Assembly: GCF_036188265.1 (NCBI RefSeq)
Contig: NZ_CP108093.1
Coordinates: 6,663,001-6,727,000, forward strand
Length of the DNA stretch: 64,000 bases
Source of the DNA: Streptomyces sp. NBC_00247
GTDB lineage: Bacteria; Actinomycetota; Actinomycetes; Streptomycetales; Streptomycetaceae
Reading direction: 5' to 3'
The translations under genes and the position numbers were made by a program. Within the stretch, counting starts at the first letter, position 1. Each line of letters opens with the position of its first letter. Shown piece by piece: positions 36,246-57,010 of this stretch. A model generated the notes under the pieces. That model saw only the letters and a list, made by a program, of their open reading frames with translations, was not told the origin of the DNA and did not search any database.

Positions 36246-36266
36246 ACGGCCCTGCCCCGGGGCCGT
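36246..36266 (-). terminator. Modest hairpin after the golvesin-like gene
   Basis: A 7-bp GC stem (ACGGCCC at 36246-36252 with GGGCCGT at 36260-36266) and 7-nt loop begins 17 nt past the stop codon at 36283. It may end the long leftward secretion-locus transcript. The stem is short, so read-through is possible. Confidence 0.4.
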
Positions 36267-36282
36267 TCACGACGACACGTGG

Positions 36283-37683
36283 TCAGGAGGCCTTGCAGTT
36301 CACTCTGACCGGAGCGGCGGCGGCGTGCCGGTTGCCGGAGGTCTTTCCGCGATTCTCCAGCACGATGGAGATCTTGCCCGTGCTCACCGGGAACGTTCCG
36401 GCGTTGACCCACTGACCCAGGTGCGAGGGCTGGTCGATCTCGAAGGTGTCGATCTGGGTGCTCGGCTTGGCCTCGAAATAGCGGTGGACGGCGTAGTGGG
36501 CCGGGTTGCCGCCGACCCGGCTGATGTCCTTGACGTTCGGGATGTAGACAGAGACCTGGCAGGTTCCGTCGGTCACCGACCCGGTGGGGAACTTCCACTG
36601 GGCGTAGCCGTTGTACGTCGTGGTGCTGTTGGAGAGCGGCACGCTGTAGTAGAAGCCGCTGCATCCGTAGGACGTCTGGCTGCCGGTGCGGCCGACCCAG
36701 CCCTGGAGGCCATCGCGCCACTGGTCGGACGTGGCGAAACCGGGGGTCTCGCAACCGGGACCGATGAGGTGGCTGTACGTGACTGCGGCCACCTGCTCCT
36801 GCTGAGGTGACGCGGGTTTGGTAGCGCTTTCCTTCGTCGGTGCCGGAGCGTCGGCCGCTCCGGATCCGGCGTCCTTCCCGGATGCGGCGCTCTCGGCCCC
36901 AGATTTCGGGGTCTCCTCGGTACTGCCCGTGGGGAGGCTCTTCGACCCGGTCTCGTGGATCGCGTCCGTCGCCGTTCCGCCCGTACCGGAGCCGCCTGCC
37001 GCGGAGCCGGTGGGGCCGGTGGTGGACTTGCCGTCGGGCGTCTGCGGGTTGCCACTGGGGGCGTTCTGCTGGCCCGGCACGAAACCCGGGCCGGCGCCGT
37101 CGGGGCCCATCCGGCTGCCTGCGGGCGCGAGTGCGGTGGGCGCGGAGGTGTCGTCGCCGGACCCGGACAGGCCGGAGATCAGGAAAGGCACGCCGACGAG
37201 GACCAGCCCACCGGCCACGGCTGCGGCGATCAGCGGCTTGCCGGGGCGACCCAGTGGGAGCACACCGGCACGGCGGGGGCGGGTAGCACCGGCGGTCGTC
37301 GCCGTGGTGGTGGTCTCGGCGGAGGCGGCCCTGCTCGCCTCGGCGACAGCGGGGACGATCGTGCCGGAGGCGGCGGTGACGGCTTCCGGCTGGGTCTCGG
37401 ACCCGGGCTGCCCTTCGGTCTCCGCTTCGGGCTGCGCCTCGGCTGCCGCCCGGGGCGCTTCCGCCTCCTCGCCCTCGCCCTCGGCGGCCGGGGCGGGGGA
37501 ACCGGACACCGTGGCGGGGGTACCGCTGCCGGCCGGTGCCGGGGCGGTCCCGGCCGGCGGCTTCGCCGGGAACAGGCCGGTGGACGGCTCCTCGGCCAGG
37601 ACTGCGACTGCCGCGGCGCGGGGGACCGGTGAGCCGGGGGTGCCGGACTCCGCACCGGCGGGGGCTGACTCGCTGGTTGCCAT
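36283..37683 (-). CDS. Membrane-anchored surface protein with golvesin-like C-terminal domain
   Basis: 466 residues. Residues 1-145 are a cytoplasmic Ala/Pro/Glu-rich disordered segment. Residues about 148-171 (KPLIAAAVAGGLVLVGVPF) are a single transmembrane helix. A low-complexity Gly/Ser/Thr/Pro stalk follows, then an extracellular domain from about 299. That domain (YAQWKFPTG, CQVSVYIPN, HYAVHRYFEA, LGQWVNAGTFPV, GKISIVLEN) matches the golvesin/Xly carbohydrate-binding-like beta-sandwich, with several cysteines. ATG 37683 was chosen because GAGAGG is 6 nt upstream; the upstream in-frame extension is Arg/Pro-rich antisense-like sequence. It is last in the secretion-locus gene train and may bind cell wall or matrix. 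Confidence 0.75.
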   Translation of the reverse strand: MATSESAPAGAESGTPGSPVPRAAAVAVLAEEPSTGLFPAKPPAGTAPAPAGSGTPATVSGSPAPAAEGEGEEAEAPRAAAEAQPEAETEGQPGSETQPEAVTAASGTIVPAVAEASRAASAETTTTATTAGATRPRRAGVLPLGRPGKPLIAAAVAGGLVLVGVPFLISGLSGSGDDTSAPTALAPAGSRMGPDGAGPGFVPGQQNAPSGNPQTPDGKSTTGPTGSAAGGSGTGGTATDAIHETGSKSLPTGSTEETPKSGAESAASGKDAGSGAADAPAPTKESATKPASPQQEQVAAVTYSHLIGPGCETPGFATSDQWRDGLQGWVGRTGSQTSYGCSGFYYSVPLSNSTTTYNGYAQWKFPTGSVTDGTCQVSVYIPNVKDISRVGGNPAHYAVHRYFEAKPSTQIDTFEIDQPSHLGQWVNAGTFPVSTGKISIVLENRGKTSGNRHAAAAPVRVNCKAS

Positions 37684-37753
37684 CGGATGCCTCTCGGACG
37701 GATCAGGATGGGGACGGGGAAAGACGGGCGGTGGGCTGTGGTGCGGCTGTGGC

Positions 37754-40348
37754 TCAGGCACGGCACGGGAAGTGGCCGGTGCAGCGGGCGGGCCAGCCGG
37801 CGGCCGGCCCACCGGCGTCCCGGCGGGCCGCCTCGTCGAGACGGGCGACCGCTTCGTCCGACGGCGGGCGGAACCGCGTCGTCCCGCTCGGGATTTCCGC
37901 CAGCAGCACGCGCGCCGGAGCGTCCTCGGACGCCTCGTGCCTGGCCAGTACGGAGAACTCGGTACCCGCCGCGAAGAGCGCCGTCGCACCGCCGGCACCC
38001 GGGGCCGTGAGCACCGAGGTGCGACGTGCGGTCACCGGCCTCATGACGTAACGGACATGACCGGCCGGTGGCGCGGGAGCGCCCTTCTGCTCACGGTGTA
38101 CGACGTCCAGTGGCGCGTCGCAGCGCAGGACGGCTCCCACGACGGCGTCGTCCGGGATGCCGGGCCCGGGCAGGGCCCGCATCAGTGTGCCCCGCAGTGC
38201 GGGCAGCCTCCGCAGTCCCGAGGCGAGGCAGGCGGCGTACGGTGCCAGCTCACCGCTCCCCGCACCCGCGTCGGCCGCGAGCGCGAGCCCTCCGAACCGT
38301 CCGCCGGGTGCCGACGTCAGATACAGGTGGACGGCGACGAGGTCGACGTGCGCTTCTTCCTCCTTGGAACCGCGCAGGGCGGGGAGCCGTGTGAGAGCCC
38401 GGCCGACCGCTCCGGTGTGCTCCTCCCAGACCGACGCTGCCAGCTCGCGGAAGGCGGCCCGGTCCGCGCCACTACTGAAGCCGGGCGGAGCCGACGCGGG
38501 GGCGGGGAGCCTGCGGGACGCAACGGCGACGGGCGCCGGCGCAGGTGGAGTTGGCGCGGGTGCCTGAGCCGGAGGGGGCGCGGGTGTGCTCTGAGCCGAT
38601 GCGGCCTGCGGGGCGGTGCGGCGGGGGTGCGGAGTTTCAGGGGGCGCTCCGGCTCCCGGCACGGGCTCGGGCGGCCCGGCGTGGCGGCTGCTGGTGGCCG
38701 GGCGGGTGGCGGCAGCCGGAACCAGGTCGTGGGCCGAAGCCTGAGCAGGGGATGTTGACGCGGTGAGCGCCTCGGCGTGGATCGGCCGGGGTGCGGGCGC
38801 GGCGGGCGTGGGCGCGGAGGATACGCGCGCGGCCGGTACGGGAGCGGCAGGTGCGGGCGACGGCGCTGTTGCCGCGACCGCGGGACGCGGTGCCGGCGCG
38901 GCGAACATCAGCGCGTTCCGTACCGCGAAGCGCCGCAGCGCGTCCACCGTTTCGGCTCCCGCACCTGCGGGTGAGGCGATCTCGGCGTACGCGCGGACCT
39001 GACCGTCCAGCTCCGGCAACAGGGCGGCGAGTGCCTTCAGGAGTGCGCTCCGGGTCTGTCCGTCATCGCCCGCGCTACCCACCTCGATGCGCATCGCGCG
39101 CTCCTCGGCGGGCCGCTCCCGGACCGCGACCGGAGGAGTGGGGGAGTCGCCCACCCACAGGCCGGCCCGTACCGCCACCACGTACGATCCGCCGGGCAGA
39201 CGGCCCACGGCGGGTTCCGGATCAGGGCCGGTCACGGCGTCGGGCAGCAGCCAGTGCACCGGACGCGGGGCAGGCCGTTGCGCATCCGGTCCGGCTTTCC
39301 CGGCTTCCGCGTCCACGGGGGCGCAGCTCACCGTGGTGAGCAGGGCGGGCCAGGTGTACTCGCCCTCCGCCGACACCAGCCGTATCCGCTCCCGCCGCGC
39401 ATCCCCCGACGGGTCCGGCACGGACAACGGGAGCCCGGTACAGACGGTCACCTCCGTGTCGAGCAGGTCTGCCACACGCTGGGCGACGGGCAGCAGATCG
39501 GGCCCACCGCCCGGGGCCAGCCGCACCCGGTCACGCAGTTCCGCGGGCAGCCGGGCGAGCAGCGTGGCCAGGTCCTCCGCGAGATCGTCCCGGCTCTCCG
39601 CGCCGTTCACCAGCACGGTCAGCCGATCCGGGTGCACGGCGAGGGCGAACGCCAGATCGCCGGGACGGGGCACCGCCGCGCCCGTGGGGTGCAGCAGCAG
39701 CCCCGCGGGTATCTGCCGGACCGTGTGGTCGCCCAGTTCCCCCAGCGGTACCCGGGCGAGCGCGCGCTGCCAGTGCGGGGCGGGTATGCGTGCGCCCAGA
39801 GCCACGGGTTCCGTGCCCGGCGCGAAGCGCCACCAGCCACCCGCCGGGGTCGCGGGCTCGCTCACGTACAGTCCGCCGTCGGGCAGCAGGACCGCTGCGG
39901 CGTCGGGTGCCTCGATCTCGAAGTCCCATGCGTCGGCGAGCCTTTGGGCCAGTGGGAGTCGGCCGTCGGGCGGGCGTGCGGCGGCGCCGGACATCACGAG
40001 CCGTGCCGCGGAGCGGTGTTCATCCCGTAGCCGGGCGAGCAGACCGCCCAGTTTCTCGCCGAGGTTCCCCGCCGCGTCCGCAGCCACGTCGACGATGACC
40101 ACCGGGCGCTCCCGCTCGACACGCAGGTTTCCCGCGAGCTCACGCACGGAGGTGCGGCGGTCGGCGGAGGAACGCAGCAGGAATCCGCAGGCGCCGCCGG
40201 GACCGGACTCCGCGCCGAACTCGTCGAGAACCGTGCGAGGGCCCTCCTGTTCACGGGCTGCGGGGCCGGACGCGGCAGGGCCGGGAGAGGGTTCCGCCGC
40301 CGAGTGCCGTCCGCGCCACCGGGGCAGCCGCGATGTCAGCCCGCTCAC
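37754..40348 (-). CDS. Large T7SS-locus protein with degenerate ADP-ribosyltransferase-like C-terminus
   Basis: 864 residues starting at GTG 40348 with GGAGG 7 nt upstream. The N-terminal half has repeated alpha/beta segments (RPVVIVDVAADAAG, LAEDLATLLARLPAELRDRVRLAPGGG) and no recognised family. Residues about 480-620 are a disordered Pro/Ala linker. The C-terminal 240 residues (VWEEHTGAVGRALTRLPALRG, LRGTLMRALPGPG, VRYVMRPVTARRTS, ALFAAGTEFSVL) follow the R-S-E order of the ART fold, but the catalytic ExE position reads TAL, so enzymatic activity is doubtful. No membrane segment or signal peptide is seen. Position between the giant protein and the surface protein suggests an accessory role in the T7SS locus. 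Confidence 0.65.
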   Translation of the reverse strand: MSGLTSRLPRWRGRHSAAEPSPGPAASGPAAREQEGPRTVLDEFGAESGPGGACGFLLRSSADRRTSVRELAGNLRVERERPVVIVDVAADAAGNLGEKLGGLLARLRDEHRSAARLVMSGAAARPPDGRLPLAQRLADAWDFEIEAPDAAAVLLPDGGLYVSEPATPAGGWWRFAPGTEPVALGARIPAPHWQRALARVPLGELGDHTVRQIPAGLLLHPTGAAVPRPGDLAFALAVHPDRLTVLVNGAESRDDLAEDLATLLARLPAELRDRVRLAPGGGPDLLPVAQRVADLLDTEVTVCTGLPLSVPDPSGDARRERIRLVSAEGEYTWPALLTTVSCAPVDAEAGKAGPDAQRPAPRPVHWLLPDAVTGPDPEPAVGRLPGGSYVVAVRAGLWVGDSPTPPVAVRERPAEERAMRIEVGSAGDDGQTRSALLKALAALLPELDGQVRAYAEIASPAGAGAETVDALRRFAVRNALMFAAPAPRPAVAATAPSPAPAAPVPAARVSSAPTPAAPAPRPIHAEALTASTSPAQASAHDLVPAAATRPATSSRHAGPPEPVPGAGAPPETPHPRRTAPQAASAQSTPAPPPAQAPAPTPPAPAPVAVASRRLPAPASAPPGFSSGADRAAFRELAASVWEEHTGAVGRALTRLPALRGSKEEEAHVDLVAVHLYLTSAPGGRFGGLALAADAGAGSGELAPYAACLASGLRRLPALRGTLMRALPGPGIPDDAVVGAVLRCDAPLDVVHREQKGAPAPPAGHVRYVMRPVTARRTSVLTAPGAGGATALFAAGTEFSVLARHEASEDAPARVLLAEIPSGTTRFRPPSDEAVARLDEAARRDAGGPAAGWPARCTGHFPCRA

Positions 40349-40442
40349 CGGGATTCCTCCCGACGGATGAAGCCGCTGCGCTGCACTGACCCTCCATCAA
40401 TGATTGTGCCTGGTTGCGACGCTGACCCTAGCTCCCGGGATC

Positions 40443-52130
<11,688 letters not shown>

Positions 52131-52133
52131 GGG

Positions 52134-52457
52134 TCAGCTCTTCCCGGTCTTGTGTCCGCCGAGCGATTCGGTGATGCCGGTCTGGAGATTGCCGAAGTCC
52201 GTCGAGGCGTCGCGCAGGCTCTGCCCGCTGCCGACCAGCGCGTCGCTCAGCGCGGTGATGCCCGTCTTGGCGTCCTTGACCGCGGGCAGGTACTTCTCCG
52301 CGAAGGTCATGCCGAACTTGTCCGTGCCCCAGCACCCGTGGTACGAGGTGATCTTGTCCAGGTAGTCGTCGCGGATCAGCTTGATGTGGTCGGCCACCTG
52401 GTCCAGGTTCTCGCTGCTCCGGTCGAGCCCGTCCGTGTCGACGTCGAGCCCGCTCAT
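52134..52457 (-). CDS. WXG100-like small helical T7SS protein
   Basis: A 107-residue protein with two predicted amphipathic helices around a central turn, CWGTDKFG, which occupies the WXG position as W-G-x-D. This is the usual organisation of actinobacterial WXG100-like substrates or chaperones. It overlaps the upstream YbaB-like gene by 4 nt (ATGA), and the giant gene starts 3 nt after its stop codon, so all three are translationally coupled. It is the likely partner or secretion chaperone of the giant protein. Confidence 0.8.
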   Translation of the reverse strand: MSGLDVDTDGLDRSSENLDQVADHIKLIRDDYLDKITSYHGCWGTDKFGMTFAEKYLPAVKDAKTGITALSDALVGSGQSLRDASTDFGNLQTGITESLGGHKTGKS

Positions 52458-52948
52458 CGCTGCGCTCCTTCGTCCGTGCCGGTCGCGTCGTCCTCGTCGA
52501 CGAGCTCGTCGAGCAGCGCGCCACCGGACGAGCGGGTGGGCGCCTTCGACGGGGGTACCGGCAGCCCTTCCTCGCGGAGCGGAGCGAACAGCGCGTCCCA
52601 GTCCAGCTCCTGGAAGCCGCCCTCGCCGGTCGGTGAGAGGCCGGGGATGGGGCCGAACGGCCGGTACACGTCGGCGAGTTGCTCGGCGGCCTGGGCGCGG
52701 GCCGATCCGATGGTGGTCATCAGTACGCCGGCGAGCTGGGCCGGGGGCATGGTCCGGTACCTCGCGGTGGGAAAACGCAGGTTCGTCAGCTCGCCCTGCG
52801 GCCCGACCGTCGCCTCCACGGAGCGGTCCTTCGCCATGACGGTCGCGGAGATCCGGGCGGCGGCGGCCCCGGCCTCGGTCAGCTTGGTCCGGGCCTCCTC
52901 GAACTCGGCCAGCGCCTCGGCCAGGTGCTCTTCCATCGGGTTGCTCAT
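52454..52948 (-). CDS. YbaB/EbfC-family protein in the T7SS locus
   Basis: A 164-residue protein whose first 110 residues match the YbaB/EbfC fold: a long N-terminal helix (EEHLAEALAEFEEARTKL), a beta hairpin (VEATVGPQGELTNLRF) and a second helix. Homologues in ESX loci (EspL-like) sit beside WXG100 genes and probably act as chaperones for substrate pairs, not as DNA-binding proteins. The acidic C-terminal tail (LVDEDDATGTDEG) is disordered. It overlaps the next gene by 4 nt. Confidence 0.82.
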   Translation of the reverse strand: MSNPMEEHLAEALAEFEEARTKLTEAGAAAARISATVMAKDRSVEATVGPQGELTNLRFPTARYRTMPPAQLAGVLMTTIGSARAQAAEQLADVYRPFGPIPGLSPTGEGGFQELDWDALFAPLREEGLPVPPSKAPTRSSGGALLDELVDEDDATGTDEGAQR

Positions 52949-53012
52949 CCGCGTTCCGTGCCCTTCATCCCGCTCATGCCACTCGGTCCCTTCCTCCGGC
53001 TGGTAGCGGCTG

Positions 53013-56000
53013 TCACCGCCCGATCACCGCCGCGACGCCGCCCTGGTCCGTGCCCCAGGTGTCCTCGTCCTCGCTCACCCAGGTGGACCGCTCGCGTTCG
53101 TCGCTCTGGGTGTTGCCGCCCGCACCGCCGCCCATACCACCGCCCATCGGCGGCATCATCGGGGTGCTTCCGGACGAGGTGGTGCTGGGCCGCCGGCTCG
53201 CCGCCGCGGCCTCCTCCGCGGCGAGCTGGGCGGACTTGGCGTTCCGCGCCGCGGATGCCTCTCCGGTGGCTATCGCCCGGCCGCGCTCCGCGGCCAGCCC
53301 GGTTCCGGCGGCGCCCGCCGAGGCGCCCGTGCCGCCGCCGGGCATGAGCCCCTGGTTGCCGAGCGGGTTCAGCGGGAGGCTGCCGGACCCGCCGGTGCCG
53401 GTGTCACCGTAACCACCCCCGCCCAGGGGGGATCCGTCGCTTCCCTCGTCCGGGTAGTCGTAGTAGTCGAAGTCGCCGAGACCGCCACCGGTCTGGTTCG
53501 TTCCGAGCCCGGCGGTACCGCCCGTCGTGCCGGTCGTCCGTCCGTACGCGTCGGTGGTGACCGTGCGCCCGTCCGGGTAGCTGATCTGGTGGCCGCCGTC
53601 CTTGAGCGTCTTGTCGACGGTGCCGTCCGGGTAGGTCGTCGTGGACGAGCCGTCCGCGTTGTGCGTCGTCCGCGTCTGTGCACCACCGCTGCCGGTGGTG
53701 TTGAGGTGCTCGGTCTGCTTGTGGCCGTCGGCGTCGATGGTGGTGTACGTGCCGTCGGGCCCCAGCTTGGTGGTGCTGCCGTCCTTGTACGTGGTGGACA
53801 CCGTGCCGTCCTGGCCCACCTGGGACACCGAGCCGTCGGCGTACTGGACGGTGGAGGTGCCCTTGCCCAGGTGCGAGACGGTCCTGGTGCCGTCGGGGTC
53901 GGTGGTGGTCACGGTGCCGTTCGCGGAGACGGAGGTCTTCGTGCCGTCCTCGTGCGTGGTGGTGGTCGTGCCGTCCGTGCCGAACGCCGTGGACGAACCG
54001 TCCGCGTTGTGCACGGTCGAGCCGGGCGCCGGATGGCTGGTGGTGCTGTTGCCCTGGGCGTCGGTGCTGGTGAGCGTGGAGTCCGGGGCGAGCTTCGTCG
54101 AGGTGCCGTCCGGATACTGCGTGACCGTCGTACCGTCCGGGCCGATGGTGGTCTTCGTGCCGTCCTGGTAGGTGATGGTCTCGCTGCCGTCCTTGTTCAG
54201 GACCGTCTTCGAGCCGTCGGGATTGTTCGTGACGGAGGTGCCGTCGGGGTTGACGGTGGTGGTCGTGCCGTCCTTGTGCGTGGTGGTGCGTGAGCCGTCG
54301 GCGTTGTACGAAGTGGTGCTGCCGTCAGGGCCTTTGACCGTTTTGACGGGGTAGCCGCCGCTGCCGCCGCCCGTGACGTTGGGGGACAGGACCGGCGGGA
54401 GGACGCCCGCGGGCGTCGTCTCCTGGTGGCCGTCCGGGTAGGTGGTGGTGGTCGAACCGTCCGGATTCACGAGGCTGGTGGAGCCGTCGGGGTTGGTGAT
54501 CGGGAGGTTCGTGCCGCCCAGGCCGCTGCCGTCGCCCGTACCGTTCAGGCCGATCGTGGGCGGGGGGACGATGCCGCTGCCGGTGTTCTCGCCGTTCAGG
54601 CCGAGGTCGCTGCCCGCTCCGCCGCCGCCGAATTCACTGCCGGTTTCGTTCTCCCCGATCTGCGGTGGAAGGTCGACCTCGCCGGTTCCGCCGTCGCCGT
54701 CCGCGTCCTGGCCGAGGTCGTCCAGCTCCTTCTGGGCGTCCTCCTTCTGCTGCTCCGCTTCCTTCTCGGCCTCTTCCTTCGCCTTCTCCGCCTCTTCCTT
54801 GGCGCGTGCGGCCTCGTCGCCCGCGTTCGCCTGCGTGAGGCTGCCCGTACCTGCCTTGAACGGGAAGGAGGAATCCGAGTTCATCCCGACCATGGCCTGG
54901 TTGAGTGCCAGCATGGCCCTGCTCGCGGCCAGGTCGAGAGGAGCGAGGGTGGCGAGCCAGTTGGTGCACGCCCGCGTGGCGAGGTTCTTCCAGTCGCTCT
55001 CGACGGTGAGGTTGCCGTAGACCGGGTGGATGTGCAGGAACCCGTCTCCGGGCTTGTTGTTGCCGTAGTTCTGGCGCATCCTCATGATGTTGTTCTCGTT
55101 CAGCCACAACGCCAGATCGTCGAGCAGCGCGTCGAGATGGGACGTCCCGAGCCATACGTTCGCCGGCTGGACCCGGAGACCCGCGTACGCCGAGTTGACC
55201 GCGTTCTGGACGCCGGGATCCGAGTTGTTCTGCCAGCCGTTCCAAGCCGTGGCGAGGCTGTCGGCCGCCGTCCAGATCGCCAGTTCGGCGTCGACGAGCT
55301 TGTCCCCGACCACGGAGCGGGAGTTGTAGTCCTTGTTGCTCTTGAACTCCCTGCCGCCGCCGGGCTGGACCGCGCCGGTCTTCGGGGCGATCAGGGTGAG
55401 GAAGTCCTTGTAGCCGAGACCCACCGCGTCGATCAGGTCGCGGAAGACGTCGGCGCCACTGCCCTGATAGGACGAGAACTCGCCGTCGAGCTGCTTCACC
55501 CACTTCTCGAGGTCGACGGATTTGGCGGAGAAGTAGTCGACGACCCTGTTGAACGCCTCGGCGATCGGGCTGAATTCCTTGAGATTGACCGCGTCGGCCG
55601 TGACGACCGCCGGGGTGTGGTCGTAACCGCCGCCGAACCCGTCCGTGGTGAAGGTGTCCCGCAGCGCTTCCAGCGCCTTTCCGTAGCCCCAGTCGTAAGC
55701 CCCCGCGTTTCCGGTGTTGCTCCAGTCCGCGCCGCTCGACGAACTCCAGGGGAGTGAGACGGTCGCCTTGTAGACGTCGAGGTAGGTGCTGGACTGCCCG
55801 TCGGAGGGGCCGTAGAACTGGATGACCCGTTCGGGCGTCTCGCCCGCCTCCACCTCGCCCGTGGTGTTGCGGTCGTCCGACACGCCCACCTTGGTGACCT
55901 TCTTGACCGTGACCCTCATCCACTCGCTGCCGGTTCCCGTCTTCGCGTCGGCACCGCCCACGGCCGCGACATTGGCCCTGGTGCCCCCGTCGAAACCGGT

Positions 56001-56042
56001 GAGCTGCTTGACGACGGATTCCCAGCTTGAATCGACTGCCAC
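53013..56042 (-). CDS. Large T7SS-associated protein with Asp-Gly-rich repeats
   Basis: 1,009 residues, GTG start at 56042 with AAGGAGAG 10 nt upstream. The N-terminal 410 residues are a helical, tryptophan-rich domain containing an AWNGWQ turn (a WXG-like motif inside a larger protein, as in PPE/LXG-type substrates). A charged coiled coil follows (AKEEAEKAKEEAEKEAEQQ). Residues about 514-832 consist of some thirty copies of a degenerate 7-10-residue unit around PDGT or ADGS. The C-terminus is Gly-rich with MMPPMGGGMGGG and ends WVSEDEDTWGTDQ, a tail shared by many streptomycete T7SS proteins. It is a probable secreted or surface-displayed substrate; the repeats may form a beta structure or bind metal. 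Confidence 0.75.
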   Translation of the reverse strand: MAVDSSWESVVKQLTGFDGGTRANVAAVGGADAKTGTGSEWMRVTVKKVTKVGVSDDRNTTGEVEAGETPERVIQFYGPSDGQSSTYLDVYKATVSLPWSSSSGADWSNTGNAGAYDWGYGKALEALRDTFTTDGFGGGYDHTPAVVTADAVNLKEFSPIAEAFNRVVDYFSAKSVDLEKWVKQLDGEFSSYQGSGADVFRDLIDAVGLGYKDFLTLIAPKTGAVQPGGGREFKSNKDYNSRSVVGDKLVDAELAIWTAADSLATAWNGWQNNSDPGVQNAVNSAYAGLRVQPANVWLGTSHLDALLDDLALWLNENNIMRMRQNYGNNKPGDGFLHIHPVYGNLTVESDWKNLATRACTNWLATLAPLDLAASRAMLALNQAMVGMNSDSSFPFKAGTGSLTQANAGDEAARAKEEAEKAKEEAEKEAEQQKEDAQKELDDLGQDADGDGGTGEVDLPPQIGENETGSEFGGGGAGSDLGLNGENTGSGIVPPPTIGLNGTGDGSGLGGTNLPITNPDGSTSLVNPDGSTTTTYPDGHQETTPAGVLPPVLSPNVTGGGSGGYPVKTVKGPDGSTTSYNADGSRTTTHKDGTTTTVNPDGTSVTNNPDGSKTVLNKDGSETITYQDGTKTTIGPDGTTVTQYPDGTSTKLAPDSTLTSTDAQGNSTTSHPAPGSTVHNADGSSTAFGTDGTTTTTHEDGTKTSVSANGTVTTTDPDGTRTVSHLGKGTSTVQYADGSVSQVGQDGTVSTTYKDGSTTKLGPDGTYTTIDADGHKQTEHLNTTGSGGAQTRTTHNADGSSTTTYPDGTVDKTLKDGGHQISYPDGRTVTTDAYGRTTGTTGGTAGLGTNQTGGGLGDFDYYDYPDEGSDGSPLGGGGYGDTGTGGSGSLPLNPLGNQGLMPGGGTGASAGAAGTGLAAERGRAIATGEASAARNAKSAQLAAEEAAAASRRPSTTSSGSTPMMPPMGGGMGGGAGGNTQSDERERSTWVSEDEDTWGTDQGGVAAVIGR
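53545..54505 (-). repeat. Coding tandem repeats (PDGT/ADGS units)
   Basis: About thirty degenerate units of 21-30 nt encode Thr-x-x-[PA]-Asp-Gly-[ST] motifs inside the 1,009-residue protein. The nucleotide repeats are diverged, unlike the Ser-Asp hexamer, which suggests age and selection on the protein motif. Confidence 0.85.
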
Positions 56043-56087
56043 GGGCAGGACTCTCCTTGTGCGACGAGCGGAGACGAAAGGTGAGGG

Positions 56088-56546
56088 TCAGGTCTTCTGG
56101 GTCGGGGCGAGGTCCCCGTCGACATCGCCCAGGGCGTTCAGGAACTCCTGGCTCTTGATGTCCTCCAGGCTGTCCGCCTGGTTCTTCTTCATCGTCTCCA
56201 GCACCGTCCTCATGTTCTTCTGTATGTCGTTGAAGAGCTTCAGCTGGTTGCTGATGACGCCCGCCTGGGACTCCGCCGCGCCCGTGAGGTACTCCACCAG
56301 CGGATTCGCGCTCAGCGGGGTCGCGTCCTTCCCGACCAGTTTGCCGAGCTTCAGCACGTGGCTGCTGAGGCCCACTTCGGGGGAAGCCATCTGGGCGCTG
56401 AGGAACTTCAGCGAGGAGATCCCACCCTTCTCGGCATCCTTCTCCAGCGCGGTCAGCAGGTCGATGAACTCCTGCACGTCGGTGTCGATGAACCTCTGGA
56501 GGGAGTCCGTGTCCAGGTGCGACAGATTGGTCGGGTCGGCCGCCAT
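56088..56546 (-). CDS. Small helical T7SS-associated protein
   Basis: A 152-residue, all-helical protein with no WXG turn, no signal peptide and no cysteine. Helices such as LQRFIDTDVQEFIDLLTALEKDAEK and SNQLKLFNDIQKNMRTVLETMKKNQ suggest a coiled bundle. It lies between a WXG100 gene and the repeat protein on the same strand and starts 64 nt after the WXG100 stop codon. It is probably a chaperone or substrate partner. I do not recognise a named family. Confidence 0.7.
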   Translation of the reverse strand: MAADPTNLSHLDTDSLQRFIDTDVQEFIDLLTALEKDAEKGGISSLKFLSAQMASPEVGLSSHVLKLGKLVGKDATPLSANPLVEYLTGAAESQAGVISNQLKLFNDIQKNMRTVLETMKKNQADSLEDIKSQEFLNALGDVDGDLAPTQKT

Positions 56547-56610
56547 GGCTGCTCACAATCGTCGGGGGAGGCGGGTCGGGCGGGAGGCAGCGGTCCGGGC
56601 AGGCGATGGA

Positions 56611-56949
56611 TCAACCGCCGACGCGGATGTTCCCCCAGTCCGAGGCGCTGCGGTTCTCGTGCTTGCGGTACTGGTCCGAGATGTCGCTCAGCGTGGCGCT
56701 GTGCTTCGTCAGGACCTGGCCCAGTTGTGTGGTGGCCTGGTTCCACTGGTTCTGCAGAGCCGCGTACGTCGCCGCGTCCGCACCCTGCCAGGCACCGCGC
56801 AGCCCGGCCAGCTCCTCGTTGAGGGCCTGCACCAGGGACTGGATGCGGTTCGTCTGGAGGCGCATGTCCTCGGCGGCCTGGTCCACCCTGCTGTACTCGA
56901 CGTGGATGATGCCGTCGGTCTTGTTGGAGGGATCGTACGGAGTGGTCAT
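56611..56949 (-). CDS. WXG100 protein (EsxA-type)
   Basis: A 112-residue WXG100 protein. The helix-turn-helix hairpin carries WQG (Trp54, Gly56) in GLRGAWQGADAATY. Near the end, Tyr94-x-x-x-Glu98 (YRKHE) fits the YxxxD/E T7SS export signal. It would form a heterodimer with the neighbouring gene product and be exported through the EccC channel. The gene is 61 nt after its partner's stop codon. Confidence 0.92.
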   Translation of the reverse strand: MTTPYDPSNKTDGIIHVEYSRVDQAAEDMRLQTNRIQSLVQALNEELAGLRGAWQGADAATYAALQNQWNQATTQLGQVLTKHSATLSDISDQYRKHENRSASDWGNIRVGG

Positions 56950-57010
56950 GGCGAACTCCTGGAGAGGGAGGAAGGGCTGGGACGGCAGTCGGCAGGCGCC
57001 GGACGGGCGC

